From positions 1,240,001 to 1,304,000 of the forward strand of contig CP102611.1 of NCBI GenBank assembly GCA_041874755.1: a stretch of DNA of 64,000 nucleotides, given 5' to 3'. Under the pieces are notes generated by a model that was given only the letters and a program-made list of their open reading frames with translations, was not told the origin of the DNA and did no database searches. Both the position numbers and the translations under genes were made by a program. Source of the stretch: Chitinibacter sp. SCUT-21. GTDB taxonomy: Bacteria > Pseudomonadota > Gammaproteobacteria > Burkholderiales > Chitinibacteraceae. Positions 46,751-55,140 of this stretch are shown one piece after another (the stretch's first letter is position 1; each line of letters begins with the position of its first letter).

Positions 46751-48502
46751 ATGGCGCAAGATTCCGCATCACGCGTACACACGCTATGGCAACAATCGGG
46801 CTTGGCCAATATCCGCCGCGAGCATTTATCTGCCGATGTTGTCGCCGGGATTAGCGTATGCATCGTGCTGATTCCAGCTTGTGTTGCTTACGCCGATTTG
46901 GCCGGCATGCCGGCGCAAAATGGCCTGTATACCGCATTGGCAGGCATGTTGATGTATGCACTGCTGGGTAGCTCACGTCATGTGATTGTTGGGCCTGACG
47001 CGGCGATTGCCCTGCTGGTTGCTGCGGCGATTGCACCATTGGCGCATGGCAATGTGGCGCAGTATGTCGTGCTATCAGCAACGCTGACTTTTCTGGTCGG
47101 CGTATTGATGTTGATTGCCGCCAAGGCGAAATTGGGCGCGATTGCCGATTTACTCTCCAAACCCGTTTTGCTCGGTTTTATGAATGGCGCGGCGCTGATT
47201 TTAATCGCCAGCCAATTGGGAAAATGGACGGGAATGAGCTTGCACGAAGCGGCGTTTTTTCCGCGCCTGATCGAGCTTTTATCCCACAGCGATGAAATTC
47301 ACAGCACGACGCTAATCGTTGGCACGCTCTCGCTGTTCTTTCTGATTTTGATGCGCCAGCTTTTCCCAAGCTGGCCTGCTGCCGTGCTGCTGTTTGTGCT
47401 AGCCATTGGCGCGGCGTATCTGCTTGAAATCACCCAGCACGGCGTCGCTTTGCTCGGCAATTTGCCGCAAGGTCTGCCCGACCTGGAAATGCCGCATTTA
47501 AGTTTTGAGCATCTCACCACCCTGCTGCCTGCCGCTGCCGGTATCGCGCTACTGGCGATGCCCGAAGGTATTTTGCTGGCACGCGCTTTTGCGCAAAAAA
47601 ATCATTATGAAATCGCGCCCAACCGCGAATTAATGGCGCTGGGCATGGCCAATATCGCCGCTAGCCTGTGGCAAGGCTTTGCACTGGGCGCTAGCCAATC
47701 ACGCACCGCGATTAACGATGCGGCGGGCGGTAAATCGGTGGTATCTGGTTTGGTGGCCGCACTCATACTATTGCTGTTTTTGGTATTTTTATCCGGCTCT
47801 TTACGCTATCTGCCGGTCACCACTTTATCAGCGCTGCTAATTTTTGCCGGGATCAATTTGATTGAAGTACGCACCTGGTTGGAAATGTATCGCTTGGATA
47901 AAACCGCGGCGATGTTTTCCTTAATCACGACCGCTGGCGTACTGATTGTTGGGGTATTGCCCGGTATCATTGTTGGGATATTGCTTTCACTGGCATACCT
48001 CATACAATTTATGGCCAGACCATTCGATGCGGTTTTGTGCTCCGCCGAAGGACGCAAAGGCTTTCATGATGTGGCCGAAGCGCATTTGATTGGTGAATCA
48101 CGCTATCTGCAAGGCTTGCTCGTGTATCGCTTTTACGCGCCACTGCTATTTGCCAATAGCAGCTTTTTTGTCGATCGAATCAGCCAGCTGGTCGCCGAAG
48201 ATGGCGATACGCGCTGGGTGCTGATTGATGCGCAGGCGATGACTTTTTTGGACGTCACCGCTGCGGAGCAACTCCTCACACTGAATCACCTACTCGAAGA
48301 AGCTGGCATTGATTTGAAATTTGCCCGCTGCAATCGACCGCTGCGCGAAGCATTTGATCGCTATGGCGTCACCCGAGCAATCGGCGCTGATAGTTTTTAC
48401 GCCCATGTACACGATGCGCTGGCTGCCTACAAAGCGCTTTACCCCGATGTTGTGCCAGAACCCGTCAGCAGCTGGAACGGGGTTGAACGACGCCAACGCT
48501 AA
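46751..48502 (+). CDS. SulP-family anion transporter with STAS domain
   Basis: The 583-residue membrane protein has SulP signatures (VVAGISVCIVLIPACVAYADLAGMPAQNGLYTA, GSSRHVIVGPDAAIALLVAA) and about 10-14 membrane helices up to residue ~420, then a C-terminal STAS domain (GLLVYRFYAPLLFANSSFFVDRI ... VLIDAQAMTFLDVTAAEQL). It transports sulfate, bicarbonate or another anion; the substrate cannot be told. AAGGA precedes the ATG. Convergent with the PACE gene. Confidence 0.9.
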   Translation: MAQDSASRVHTLWQQSGLANIRREHLSADVVAGISVCIVLIPACVAYADLAGMPAQNGLYTALAGMLMYALLGSSRHVIVGPDAAIALLVAAAIAPLAHGNVAQYVVLSATLTFLVGVLMLIAAKAKLGAIADLLSKPVLLGFMNGAALILIASQLGKWTGMSLHEAAFFPRLIELLSHSDEIHSTTLIVGTLSLFFLILMRQLFPSWPAAVLLFVLAIGAAYLLEITQHGVALLGNLPQGLPDLEMPHLSFEHLTTLLPAAAGIALLAMPEGILLARAFAQKNHYEIAPNRELMALGMANIAASLWQGFALGASQSRTAINDAAGGKSVVSGLVAALILLLFLVFLSGSLRYLPVTTLSALLIFAGINLIEVRTWLEMYRLDKTAAMFSLITTAGVLIVGVLPGIIVGILLSLAYLIQFMARPFDAVLCSAEGRKGFHDVAEAHLIGESRYLQGLLVYRFYAPLLFANSSFFVDRISQLVAEDGDTRWVLIDAQAMTFLDVTAAEQLLTLNHLLEEAGIDLKFARCNRPLREAFDRYGVTRAIGADSFYAHVHDALAAYKALYPDVVPEPVSSWNGVERRQR

Positions 48503-48513
48503 ATTCGCGCCTA

Positions 48514-48984
48514 TCACGCCGGACGAAAACGGCGAAAATATTGCAGGCGTAGCGCATCGTAGGCCCAGTTGTACGCATAGGTATACGGTAGGAAAAATAC
48601 AAAAAACCCGATATCCAAAGCCAAGGCCTGCCACAGGCTTAAATCCATCCACCACATCGTTAATGGCAAGGCCATCAACATAAAACCGCCTTCGAACAGC
48701 AGCGCGTGCAACGTGCGGATTTTTGGCGTGCGCTGCCAGCCTTGTTTGCGTTCGATTTTGTCAAACACAAAATTAAACAGCGCGTTCCACGTCATGGCGG
48801 TGCTCGCTAAAATCACAGCCAAAACCCCGACGTGTGAGACGCTCGCGTCCATAATCCACGCCGCAATCGGCGTTACTAAAATCACCCCACCCACTTCAAA
48901 CAGCACGGCATGCAAGGCGCGTTCCAGCCAGGTTTTTTCTGGCAATTGCGCTAAATTCGACAAATTTGTTGCTGAATCACTCAT
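48514..48984 (-). CDS. PACE-family multidrug efflux transporter
   Basis: The 156-residue protein has two tandem transmembrane BTP-type repeats, each opening with the same pattern (ERALHAVLFEVGGVIL and LHALLFEGGFMLMALPLTMW), with four helices in total. This is the PACE family (AceI-type). It extrudes biocides such as chlorhexidine or natural polyamines. It is divergent from a LysR regulator, which is the usual regulatory arrangement. Confidence 0.88.
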   Translation of the reverse strand: MSDSATNLSNLAQLPEKTWLERALHAVLFEVGGVILVTPIAAWIMDASVSHVGVLAVILASTAMTWNALFNFVFDKIERKQGWQRTPKIRTLHALLFEGGFMLMALPLTMWWMDLSLWQALALDIGFFVFFLPYTYAYNWAYDALRLQYFRRFRPA

Positions 48985-49032
48985 AGCCTTTTCCTTCTGC
49001 TTTGTGTAATTAAAACGATTATCACCATGAAA

Positions 49033-49071
49033 ACCGATAGAATAAAATCAGTTACCATCGGAATAACCGAT
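49033..49071. promoter_or_regulatory. Operator candidate in PACE/LysR divergent promoter
   Basis: ATCGGAATAACCGAT (49057-49071) is a palindrome (ATCGG-N5-CCGAT), with another ACCGAT half-site at 49033-49038. It has a LysR-box shape (T-N11-A type) and lies 14-53 bp before the LysR ATG. It probably serves both genes. Confidence 0.5.
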
Positions 49072-49084
49072 TCAAGGCAGACCC

Positions 49085-49948
49085 ATGTTCAATTCCATCG
49101 ACAGCCTCGCCGCTTTTGTGCACGCCGCGCAGCTAGGTTCTTTTTCCGCTGCGGCGCGCCATTTGGGCAAAAGCCAATCCACCGTTTCCGAGGCTATCAG
49201 CCAGCTTGAAATCGACGCAGGCGTACAACTATTTGATCGCCGCACGCGGCAACCAACGCTCACGGCGGCGGGCTCACGTTTGCTGAGCCACGCTCAGCAT
49301 GTGCTCAATAGCCATGCCGATTTGCGCCATCAAGCACTCGCCTTGCAAGCGGGCGAAGAAGCGCAATTGAGCATTGTGCTCTCAGATACGTTTCAATCCT
49401 TGGAGTTTGAAGCGCTGTTAACAGCATTTGCCGCGCAGTTTCCGATGCTGCGGCTGGAATGTTTGGTGGGAGAAGACCAAGACGTATTGGCGCTGCTGCG
49501 CAGTGGGCGGGCCCAGCTAGGATTGGTACGTGCGCAAGGGGCGTATCAAGCTGATATTTCTTATCAGGCGATTGCTGGCCAAACCCAGATTGCGCTGTAT
49601 GTTGGCAAGCAGCACCCGCTAGCACTGTATGGACACGTCGATGAAGCACAATTGCTGATGCATAGGGAGTTGATGCTCAGCACTTATTCAGAGCGCCAAC
49701 CCAGCATCCATAGCCCGCGTTGCTGGCTGGCACCGAGTTACTTAATGCTATTGGAAATGACAGCTCGAAATTTTGGCTGGGCGGCTTTGCCAACTTGGCT
49801 GGCAGAGCAATTTGGCCAAAGCCAACTCGTTCAGCTCTCCGCCGCCAATTGGCCCAAAACCACCACGATTGATTTAGTCTGGCTGCGCAATGCCAACCTG
49901 GGGCCAGCGGCGTGCTGGTTGATCGAACAAATTAAACGCGCATCTTAA
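49085..49948 (+). CDS. LysR-family regulator, likely of the PACE gene
   Basis: The 287-residue protein has an N-terminal HTH (GSFSAAARHLGKSQSTVSEAISQLEIDAGVQLFDRRTRQ) and a substrate-binding domain (EEAQLSIVLSDTFQSLEFEALL). Divergent from the efflux gene, 100 bp apart, with a palindrome between them. The inducer is unknown. Confidence 0.88.
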   Translation: MFNSIDSLAAFVHAAQLGSFSAAARHLGKSQSTVSEAISQLEIDAGVQLFDRRTRQPTLTAAGSRLLSHAQHVLNSHADLRHQALALQAGEEAQLSIVLSDTFQSLEFEALLTAFAAQFPMLRLECLVGEDQDVLALLRSGRAQLGLVRAQGAYQADISYQAIAGQTQIALYVGKQHPLALYGHVDEAQLLMHRELMLSTYSERQPSIHSPRCWLAPSYLMLLEMTARNFGWAALPTWLAEQFGQSQLVQLSAANWPKTTTIDLVWLRNANLGPAACWLIEQIKRAS

Positions 49949-49960
49949 CTAGCAAAGAAA

Positions 49961-49984
49961 AACGCCCCGATTGGGGCGTTTGGT
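49961..49984. terminator. Bidirectional terminator between LysR gene and nadA
   Basis: AACGCCCCGATTGGGGCGTT followed by TTGG on the plus strand and TTTTCTT on the minus strand. It serves both convergent genes. Confidence 0.85.
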
Positions 49985-49996
49985 ATTGATGACGAC

Positions 49997-50911
49997 TTAA
50001 GCGTAATAACGCTTAGAGAATTCCAACATGCGCTCGATCGGTGCGCGGGCGGCATCCATATCGGCAGGCGTTAGGTAATCGATTACCGTGCCCTGCCCTG
50101 CTTGCGCGCGTTTTACCGCCTCAATCGTATTCATTTTCATGTACGGGCAAGAGTTACACTGGCAACCAGCATAAATCGGCGCTTGCTCGATATTCAGATC
50201 GGGGCGAGCGAGGCGCATATTGTACAAAATGCCGTCTTCAGTCGCGACGAAGATCGCAGCATCTGGCTCTTTATCAAATGTTTTGATCCAGTTCAGCATG
50301 CCCGATGTTGAGCCAACATAATCGGCTTGCTGCAATACGGGTAGCGGGCTTTCTGGGTGAGCGATCAGGTATTTAGCAGTTTTCACTGCAGCAAACGCTT
50401 CATCCAAGGCGGTTTGGTTGAATTTATCGTGCACTTCGCACACCGCCGACCATAGCGGCATATCGTAGCCGTGCTGGAAGTTTAGGTAAGCGCCCATATT
50501 GCGATCTGGCGAGAAAATCACTTGTTTGCCTTCGGCATACAGGTGAGCAATGATGTCGTCGACGTTGCGGCTAGTCACGATCCAATCGCTCAGCGCTTTG
50601 TGCTCAGCCGAGCTATTGATGTACGACACATGCACATGATCTGGATAAGACTCGCGCCATTTTTTCAACGCCGCCACATCAGTTTGAGTTACCAAAGAAC
50701 AGGTTGAACCTGCGTCTGGCAAAATTACTGTGGCATTCGGATTGAGGATTTTGGCGGTTTCGGCCATAAAGCGCACGCCAGCAAACACAATAATGTCGGC
50801 ATCAGCATCACGCGCAAACAGCGAGAGCTCCAAGCTATCGCCCACTTTGTCGGCCATTTGCTGAATTTCAGGCGCGGTATAGTAATGGGCAAGTGTCACA
50901 ACGCGTGGCAT
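49997..50911 (-). CDS. nadA: Quinolinate synthase NadA
   Basis: The 304-residue enzyme makes quinolinate from iminoaspartate and dihydroxyacetone phosphate in NAD synthesis. It is of the compact form. Signatures: VVTLAHYYTAPEIQQMAD, DAGSTCSLV (Cys71), WSAVCEVHDKF (Cys158) and GCQCNSCPYMKMN (Cys250-255). Three Cys coordinate the [4Fe-4S] cluster. Monocistronic, with the shared terminator downstream. Confidence 0.93.
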   Translation of the reverse strand: MPRVVTLAHYYTAPEIQQMADKVGDSLELSLFARDADADIIVFAGVRFMAETAKILNPNATVILPDAGSTCSLVTQTDVAALKKWRESYPDHVHVSYINSSAEHKALSDWIVTSRNVDDIIAHLYAEGKQVIFSPDRNMGAYLNFQHGYDMPLWSAVCEVHDKFNQTALDEAFAAVKTAKYLIAHPESPLPVLQQADYVGSTSGMLNWIKTFDKEPDAAIFVATEDGILYNMRLARPDLNIEQAPIYAGCQCNSCPYMKMNTIEAVKRAQAGQGTVIDYLTPADMDAARAPIERMLEFSKRYYA

Positions 50912-51078
50912 AAGTTTATCCTCGATCAGACTAATAGATTCATGCGCCTACTTGTATAAGCGCATTGCAAAAATGGATTGGTGCGAATATTAACACGTCG
51001 ATGCCCCTCAACTCATTAGCAAAAACAGCATTTTCGATTAAAAAATCGACATTTATAAAAAAAATTGTTCTGCGGTGC

Positions 51079-51107
51079 TTGACACACCAAAAGCCCTTAG
51101 CCATAAT
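51079..51107 (+). promoter_or_regulatory. Strong sigma-70 promoter of the tRNA operon
   Basis: TTGACA (51079-51084), exactly 17 bp, CATAAT (51102-51107), then a GC-rich discriminator (TGCGCTCC), typical of growth-rate-controlled stable RNA. It lies 40 bp before the first tRNA. Confidence 0.8.
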
Positions 51108-51147
51108 TGCGCTCCTCTGCAAATCACTTAGAAATGCAGAACGTGAT

Positions 51148-51223
51148 GCGGGATTAGCTCAGTTGGTAGAGCGATACCTTGCCAAGGTATAGGTCGAGAG
51201 TTCGAGCCTCTTATCCCGCTCCA
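51148..51223 (+). tRNA. tRNA-Gly (GCC), copy 1
   Basis: 76 nt with encoded CCA. Acceptor GCGGGAT/ATCCCGC, anticodon loop TTGCCAA, T-loop TTCGAGC. Identical to the next three copies. Confidence 0.96.
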
Positions 51224-51264
51224 TCACATACTGGCGTAGTACAAATTAGTAGCATCATTGCGAT

Positions 51265-51340
51265 GCGGGATTAGCTCAGTTGGTAGAGCGATACCTTGCC
51301 AAGGTATAGGTCGAGAGTTCGAGCCTCTTATCCCGCTCCA
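51265..51340 (+). tRNA. tRNA-Gly (GCC), copy 2
   Basis: Identical to copy 1. A 41-nt spacer precedes it. Confidence 0.96.
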
Positions 51341-51360
51341 AAATCTGCCAAGCAGACGAT

Positions 51361-51436
51361 GCGGGATTAGCTCAGTTGGTAGAGCGATACCTTGCCAAGG
51401 TATAGGTCGAGAGTTCGAGCCTCTTATCCCGCTCCA
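51361..51436 (+). tRNA. tRNA-Gly (GCC), copy 3
   Basis: Identical to copy 1. The 20-nt spacer before it nearly equals that before copy 4. Confidence 0.96.
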
Positions 51437-51456
51437 AAATCTGCCCAGCAAACGAT

Positions 51457-51532
51457 GCGGGATTAGCTCAGTTGGTAGAGCGATACCTTGCCAAGGTATA
51501 GGTCGAGAGTTCGAGCCTCTTATCCCGCTCCA
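51457..51532 (+). tRNA. tRNA-Gly (GCC), copy 4
   Basis: Identical to copy 1. Spacers differ at two of 20 positions, giving a 96-bp tandem unit. Confidence 0.96.
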
Positions 51533-51575
51533 AATTTTTAAGAAAGTAGTTTTAAATACTTTCTTTACCCCTTAA

Positions 51576-51649
51576 GGCGGGGTAGCAAAATGGTTATGCC
51601 GCGGATTGCAAATCCGTTTACGCCGGTTCGATTCCGGCCTCCGCCTCCA
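51576..51649 (+). tRNA. tRNA-Cys (GCA)
   Basis: 74 nt with encoded CCA. Acceptor GGCGGGG/CTCCGCC and anticodon loop ATTGCAAAT identify Cys. Confidence 0.95.
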
Positions 51650-51656
51650 GCATCAA

Positions 51657-51680
51657 AGCCCAGCTGAGCTGGGCTTTTTT
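51657..51680 (+). terminator. Terminator between tRNA-Cys and tRNA-Leu
   Basis: AGCCCAGC-TGA-GCTGGGCT then T6. tRNA-Leu may have its own promoter or rely on read-through. Confidence 0.85.
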
Positions 51681-51732
51681 GTAAAGCTGGTGTAGCAAGA
51701 AATGCGAAAGACTGTTAAGATTCGCACCCAAT

Positions 51733-51817
51733 GCTCGGATGGTGAAATAGGTAGACACAAGAGACTTAAAATCTCTCGCCGCAAGGTGTGCCGGTTCGAT
51801 TCCGGCTCCGAGCACCA
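51733..51817 (+). tRNA. tRNA-Leu (TAA)
   Basis: 85 nt with encoded CCA and a long variable arm (GCCGCAAGGTGT). Anticodon loop CTTAAAA gives TAA, reading UUA and UUG. Confidence 0.95.
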
Positions 51818-51851
51818 TTAGTAAGTTTCAAGCTGTACTAAACAGCCCTAC

Positions 51852-51885
51852 AACCCGCATAAAGCCTGGCTTCTGCGGGTTTTTT
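51852..51885 (+). terminator. Terminator after tRNA-Leu
   Basis: AACCCGCA, 14-nt loop, TGCGGGTT then TTTT. Confidence 0.85.
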
Positions 51886-51979
51886 GTTGTCTTACACAGC
51901 ATTAAGGGCCCCCAGAAGATCCTATTTTTATGTCCCCGCTTGTGCCCCTGTACGAATCTCCTAACTAACTGCCCAACAC

Positions 51980-52387
51980 TTATCGGGCATGCATGAGATT
52001 ATTAATTTCCTTATTTAAATTAAAAACCCATCGATTATAGTTAGGGTGTATTTGTGCCACTCCATCGATCACTTCATAATTCATATTGATGCTATCAACA
52101 TATTTAATTTGGTAAGCCTTCGTATCGTATTCAACAGCCACGGTCACCACGTGTTTACCATTGCCTTTGTTATATTGCAGCGTCATTTTTCCCACTTCGT
52201 TAGCAATCACGACCCAGCCAAATTTATTTGCTGCAGCCACAAAAATTGGGGTGACTTTTTCTGCCTCCACTGAGGCTCCCATGCTTTCAGCAAAAAGAAC
52301 ACGTGGCGTTTGCTCCATCGGCATTTGCCGAGCATAAACTTGAACGCTCAAGGCGAAGGCCATCACCAACCCAATCAAGTATTTCAT
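51980..52387 (-). CDS. Hypothetical periplasmic protein
   Basis: The 135-residue protein has a signal peptide (about 1-19, ending VYA) and a beta-rich body (VTVAVEYDTKAYQIKYVDSINMNYEV then IHPNYNRWVFNLNKEI). The INMNY-...-IHPNYNRW pattern recurs in small secreted proteins of betaproteobacteria from memory, but function is unknown. Monocistronic. Confidence 0.65.
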   Translation of the reverse strand: MKYLIGLVMAFALSVQVYARQMPMEQTPRVLFAESMGASVEAEKVTPIFVAAANKFGWVVIANEVGKMTLQYNKGNGKHVVTVAVEYDTKAYQIKYVDSINMNYEVIDGVAQIHPNYNRWVFNLNKEINNLMHAR

Positions 52388-52547
52388 TGAATAAACTCCA
52401 ATATTTAAATAAAGAAAAGATTTTTATATTAAAAAAGACACCCCATGATACTAACTTGAGTCACTAAGGGCGAACAAACCCAATGTATGGCACAATCTCG
52501 GCTACACGCCTTTTATCTTCATCCCCGCATAGATAAGTTTGCCTGCA

Positions 52548-53225
52548 ATGCACTCGCCCTATTGGTCAATTCAACTCAGTATTTCACGAATGAGTGCTTG
52601 GCATAACGATCAAGATGCCAGCCCGCGGCTTGATTTCATCCCAACACTACAGCGCCGACGCTTATCGCCATTGGCCCGCATCAATCTGCAACTAGCGTAC
52701 GACATAAACCCAGACCAACAACTTTTGCGCTGTGTATTTGCCTCCAGACATGGTGAGATTCAACAAACCGTAGGCATGCTGCAAACTTTGGCACGCGATG
52801 AATTATTGTCTCCAGCCACGTTTAGCCACTCGGTCCACAATGCCACGCAAGGTTTGTGGAGCATTTTTGCGCAACAAAAAGACGAGTGCAGCGCCATTAG
52901 CGCAGGCATTGATACGCTGCCGATGGCCTTGCTAGAGGCCGCCACGATGCTATCGGATCGCCGCGAGCCGGCGGTATTACTTATGTATTCCGATGAAGCC
53001 GTGCCCGATATTTTAAAACCCGATGCAACAGAAGCGATGCAACGCTTTGCAGTTTGCGCCCTGATCGACGCCAACACACCCAATTTGCGACTCAGCGCCC
53101 TGCCCTCGTCGCCCAACCATACGCCAGTAGCTACGCAACATGATGTTTACCGCTGGTGGCAATCAGGCGAGGCGCAATTACTCACGCAGGGCCTCAATTG
53201 CGTTTGGGAATGGACGCGCGTATGA
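52548..53225 (+). CDS. Beta-ketoacyl synthase-like chain length factor (aryl polyene locus)
   Basis: The 225-residue protein starts at the ATG at 52548 (a TTG three codons earlier is possible). Ketoacyl-synthase-like features (LRCVFASRHGEIQQTVGMLQTL, FSHSVHNATQGLWSIF, PAVLLMYSDEAVP) without the active-site Cys region identify the small N-terminal-only chain length factor family of aryl-polyene clusters. It starts the long overlapping operon: its stop overlaps the next ATG. Confidence 0.78.
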   Translation: MHSPYWSIQLSISRMSAWHNDQDASPRLDFIPTLQRRRLSPLARINLQLAYDINPDQQLLRCVFASRHGEIQQTVGMLQTLARDELLSPATFSHSVHNATQGLWSIFAQQKDECSAISAGIDTLPMALLEAATMLSDRREPAVLLMYSDEAVPDILKPDATEAMQRFAVCALIDANTPNLRLSALPSSPNHTPVATQHDVYRWWQSGEAQLLTQGLNCVWEWTRV

Positions 53226-53989
53226 GTTGGCGCATAAAACTAAATTGGCTGCGGCGCCTGATTGGCACCGCGATTGCATTTAGTAGTTTTGGCGTCGGCG
53301 GCTCATTATTGGGGCTTTTTTTTCCGCTGATGAATATGGCGACGCCCGCTACGCGACGCCGGCCGCAAGCCAGAAAAATCATCCACTGGGTGTTTTATCA
53401 ATTTCTGCGCTGGATGCGTTTTTTGGGCATTATGCGCTGGCAGATCGAAGGTCAGCATTTGCTGGGTCGCCCCGGACAACTCGTCATCGCCAACCATCCG
53501 TCTTTGCTCGACGTGGTGTTTATGATGGCGCATATTGATGAGCCCAATTGCGTCGTTAAAGGTAGCCTGTGGCGTAATCCGTGCATGGTGGGGCCGGTTT
53601 CCGCGGCAGGTTTTATACCAAATCACAGCAGCGAGCAAATGGTCGCCGACGGTGTCGCTGCCTTGCAGGCCGGCGATTGCCTGATTATTTTCCCCGAAGG
53701 CACACGCACCACACCTGGGAAAGAGATGCAATTTCACCGCGGTGCGGCAACGATTGCGATTAAAGGCGCGCGCATTTTGACGCCGGTGCTGATTACCGTC
53801 AGCCCAACGACTTTGACCAAGAACGAGAAGTGGTACAAAATTCCGCCGCGTCGTTTTGTCATGACATTACGCGTTCTTAATGATATTGAGCTTGAGCCCT
53901 ATCGCCAAGCCAGTACCGACCCGATTGCCGCGCGCCGTCTCAATAGCGACCTTACCGCACTTTATACGCAGGAATTAAACCGTGGATAA
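53222..53989 (+). CDS. Lysophospholipid acyltransferase (1-acylglycerol-3-phosphate type), aryl polyene locus
   Basis: The 255-residue protein starts at the ATG overlapping the previous stop (ATGA). PlsC motifs: ANHPSLLDVVF (HX4D) and FPEGTRTTPG. One or two N-terminal membrane segments (about 18-40). In aryl-polyene clusters it transfers the acyl product to a lipid anchor. An in-frame longer frame from 53156 is rejected. Confidence 0.85.
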   Translation: MSWRIKLNWLRRLIGTAIAFSSFGVGGSLLGLFFPLMNMATPATRRRPQARKIIHWVFYQFLRWMRFLGIMRWQIEGQHLLGRPGQLVIANHPSLLDVVFMMAHIDEPNCVVKGSLWRNPCMVGPVSAAGFIPNHSSEQMVADGVAALQAGDCLIIFPEGTRTTPGKEMQFHRGAATIAIKGARILTPVLITVSPTTLTKNEKWYKIPPRRFVMTLRVLNDIELEPYRQASTDPIAARRLNSDLTALYTQELNRG

Positions 53990-54245
53990 CACGCTGATTA
54001 ATGAAATCAAATTATTCGTCATCGAGACGCTCAATCTCGAAGACATTACCGTCGACGATATTGACGCTGACAGCCCGCTATTTAACGAAGGCCTTGGTCT
54101 GGATTCGATCGACGCGCTGGAGCTAGGTGTTGGGCTGCAAAAACGTTACGGCATTAAGCTACAAAGCGATTCAGCAGAAAATCGCCAGCATTTTGCCTCA
54201 ATTAATGCGCTGGCCCAGTTTGTTAGCGCGCAACGCTCAAACTAA
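53982..54245 (+). CDS. Acyl carrier protein (aryl polyene locus, first)
   Basis: The 87-residue protein has the phosphopantetheine-attachment motif GLDSIDALELGVG with Ser about residue 42. GTG start overlapping the previous gene by 8 nt. Acts as the polyene carrier. Confidence 0.88.
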   Translation: MDNTLINEIKLFVIETLNLEDITVDDIDADSPLFNEGLGLDSIDALELGVGLQKRYGIKLQSDSAENRQHFASINALAQFVSAQRSN

Positions 54246-54340
54246 GCACGCTGCGCTGTGCCGTAGACCTTAGCGCGGCAAATGCCTGCGCCAGCAAGTA
54301 GTATCCGGCAGTGAAATCGAAATAAAAATGAGAGAGAAAC

Positions 54341-54586
54341 ATGGAAAAAACGGCGATCCACAGCGAAGTAGTCCGCATTATTGCCGAGCTATTCGAAATC
54401 GACCCCGCGCGCATTACGCCCAACGCGCAGCTTTACACTGATTTGGAAATCGACAGCATCGACGCCGTCGATATGGCCGCCGAGCTTAAATCCTTAGTCG
54501 GCAAAAAAATCAGCCCTGAAGACTTTAAACAAGTGCGCACCGTGCAAGACGTCGTCGACGCAGTCTATAAACTGCAACAAGCCTAA
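54341..54586 (+). CDS. Acyl carrier protein (aryl polyene locus, second)
   Basis: The 81-residue protein has DLEIDSIDAVDMAAEL with phosphopantetheine Ser about residue 39. GAGAGAAAC precedes the ATG. Two ACPs in tandem are typical of aryl-polyene clusters. The 95-nt gap before it contains no gene. Confidence 0.88.
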   Translation: MEKTAIHSEVVRIIAELFEIDPARITPNAQLYTDLEIDSIDAVDMAAELKSLVGKKISPEDFKQVRTVQDVVDAVYKLQQA

Positions 54587-54591
54587 GTGGC

Positions 54592-55140
54592 ATGAAAAAA
54601 GCGCTTGCGATACTGGGTGCATTGCTGGCGCTGGCCTACCCGCTATTGGTGTATTTATCACTCGGCCATGCAACGAGCGAAGCCATGGCCGCGCTATTAT
54701 TAGCCGTGGCCTTAATTCGTGGTGTTAGCAGTTGGAGCAAGCCAGGTATACCGCTACAGGTAGCGATACTATTGGTTTTGGCAGGCATACTCTATAGTCA
54801 AAAGCAGCCCGATTTGCTGCGCTACTATCCCGTACTGATTAATTTGGCCATGCTCGGCGTCTTTGCCAGCAGCCTGATTCGTGGCCCCAGCTTAATTGAG
54901 CGCTTGGCCCGGCTCAGCGAGCCCGATTTACCGCCCAGCGGCGTCATTTACACGCGCCGCGTCACGCAAGTGTGGTGTGTCTTTTTTATTGCCAATGGCA
55001 GTATTGCACTCTGGACAGCGCTGTACGCCAGTTGGGAAAATTGGACCTTATACAATGGCCTAATCGCCTACTTGCTGATGGGTGGCCTAATGGCAGGCGA
55101 ATGGATACTGAGGCGGCGTATTCGCAAGAATAAACTATGA
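54592..55140 (+). CDS. COG4648-type integral membrane protein of aryl polyene locus
   Basis: This 182-residue protein has about five membrane helices (about 4-20, 27-42, 53-72, 80-95, 125-170). It is a conserved member of aryl-polyene clusters, with unknown function. Its stop overlaps the next ATG (ATGA). Confidence 0.72.
   Translation: MKKALAILGALLALAYPLLVYLSLGHATSEAMAALLLAVALIRGVSSWSKPGIPLQVAILLVLAGILYSQKQPDLLRYYPVLINLAMLGVFASSLIRGPSLIERLARLSEPDLPPSGVIYTRRVTQVWCVFFIANGSIALWTALYASWENWTLYNGLIAYLLMGGLMAGEWILRRRIRKNKL

Noticed and set aside
51148..51532. CRISPR-like repeat-spacer look
   Set aside because: Repeats are 76-nt tRNAs with cloverleaf and CCA, and the spacers are near-identical.
51224..51575. 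Long repetitive reading frames through the tRNA array
   Set aside because: They read through four identical tRNA-Gly genes, so the repeated peptide is an artefact of tRNA sequence.
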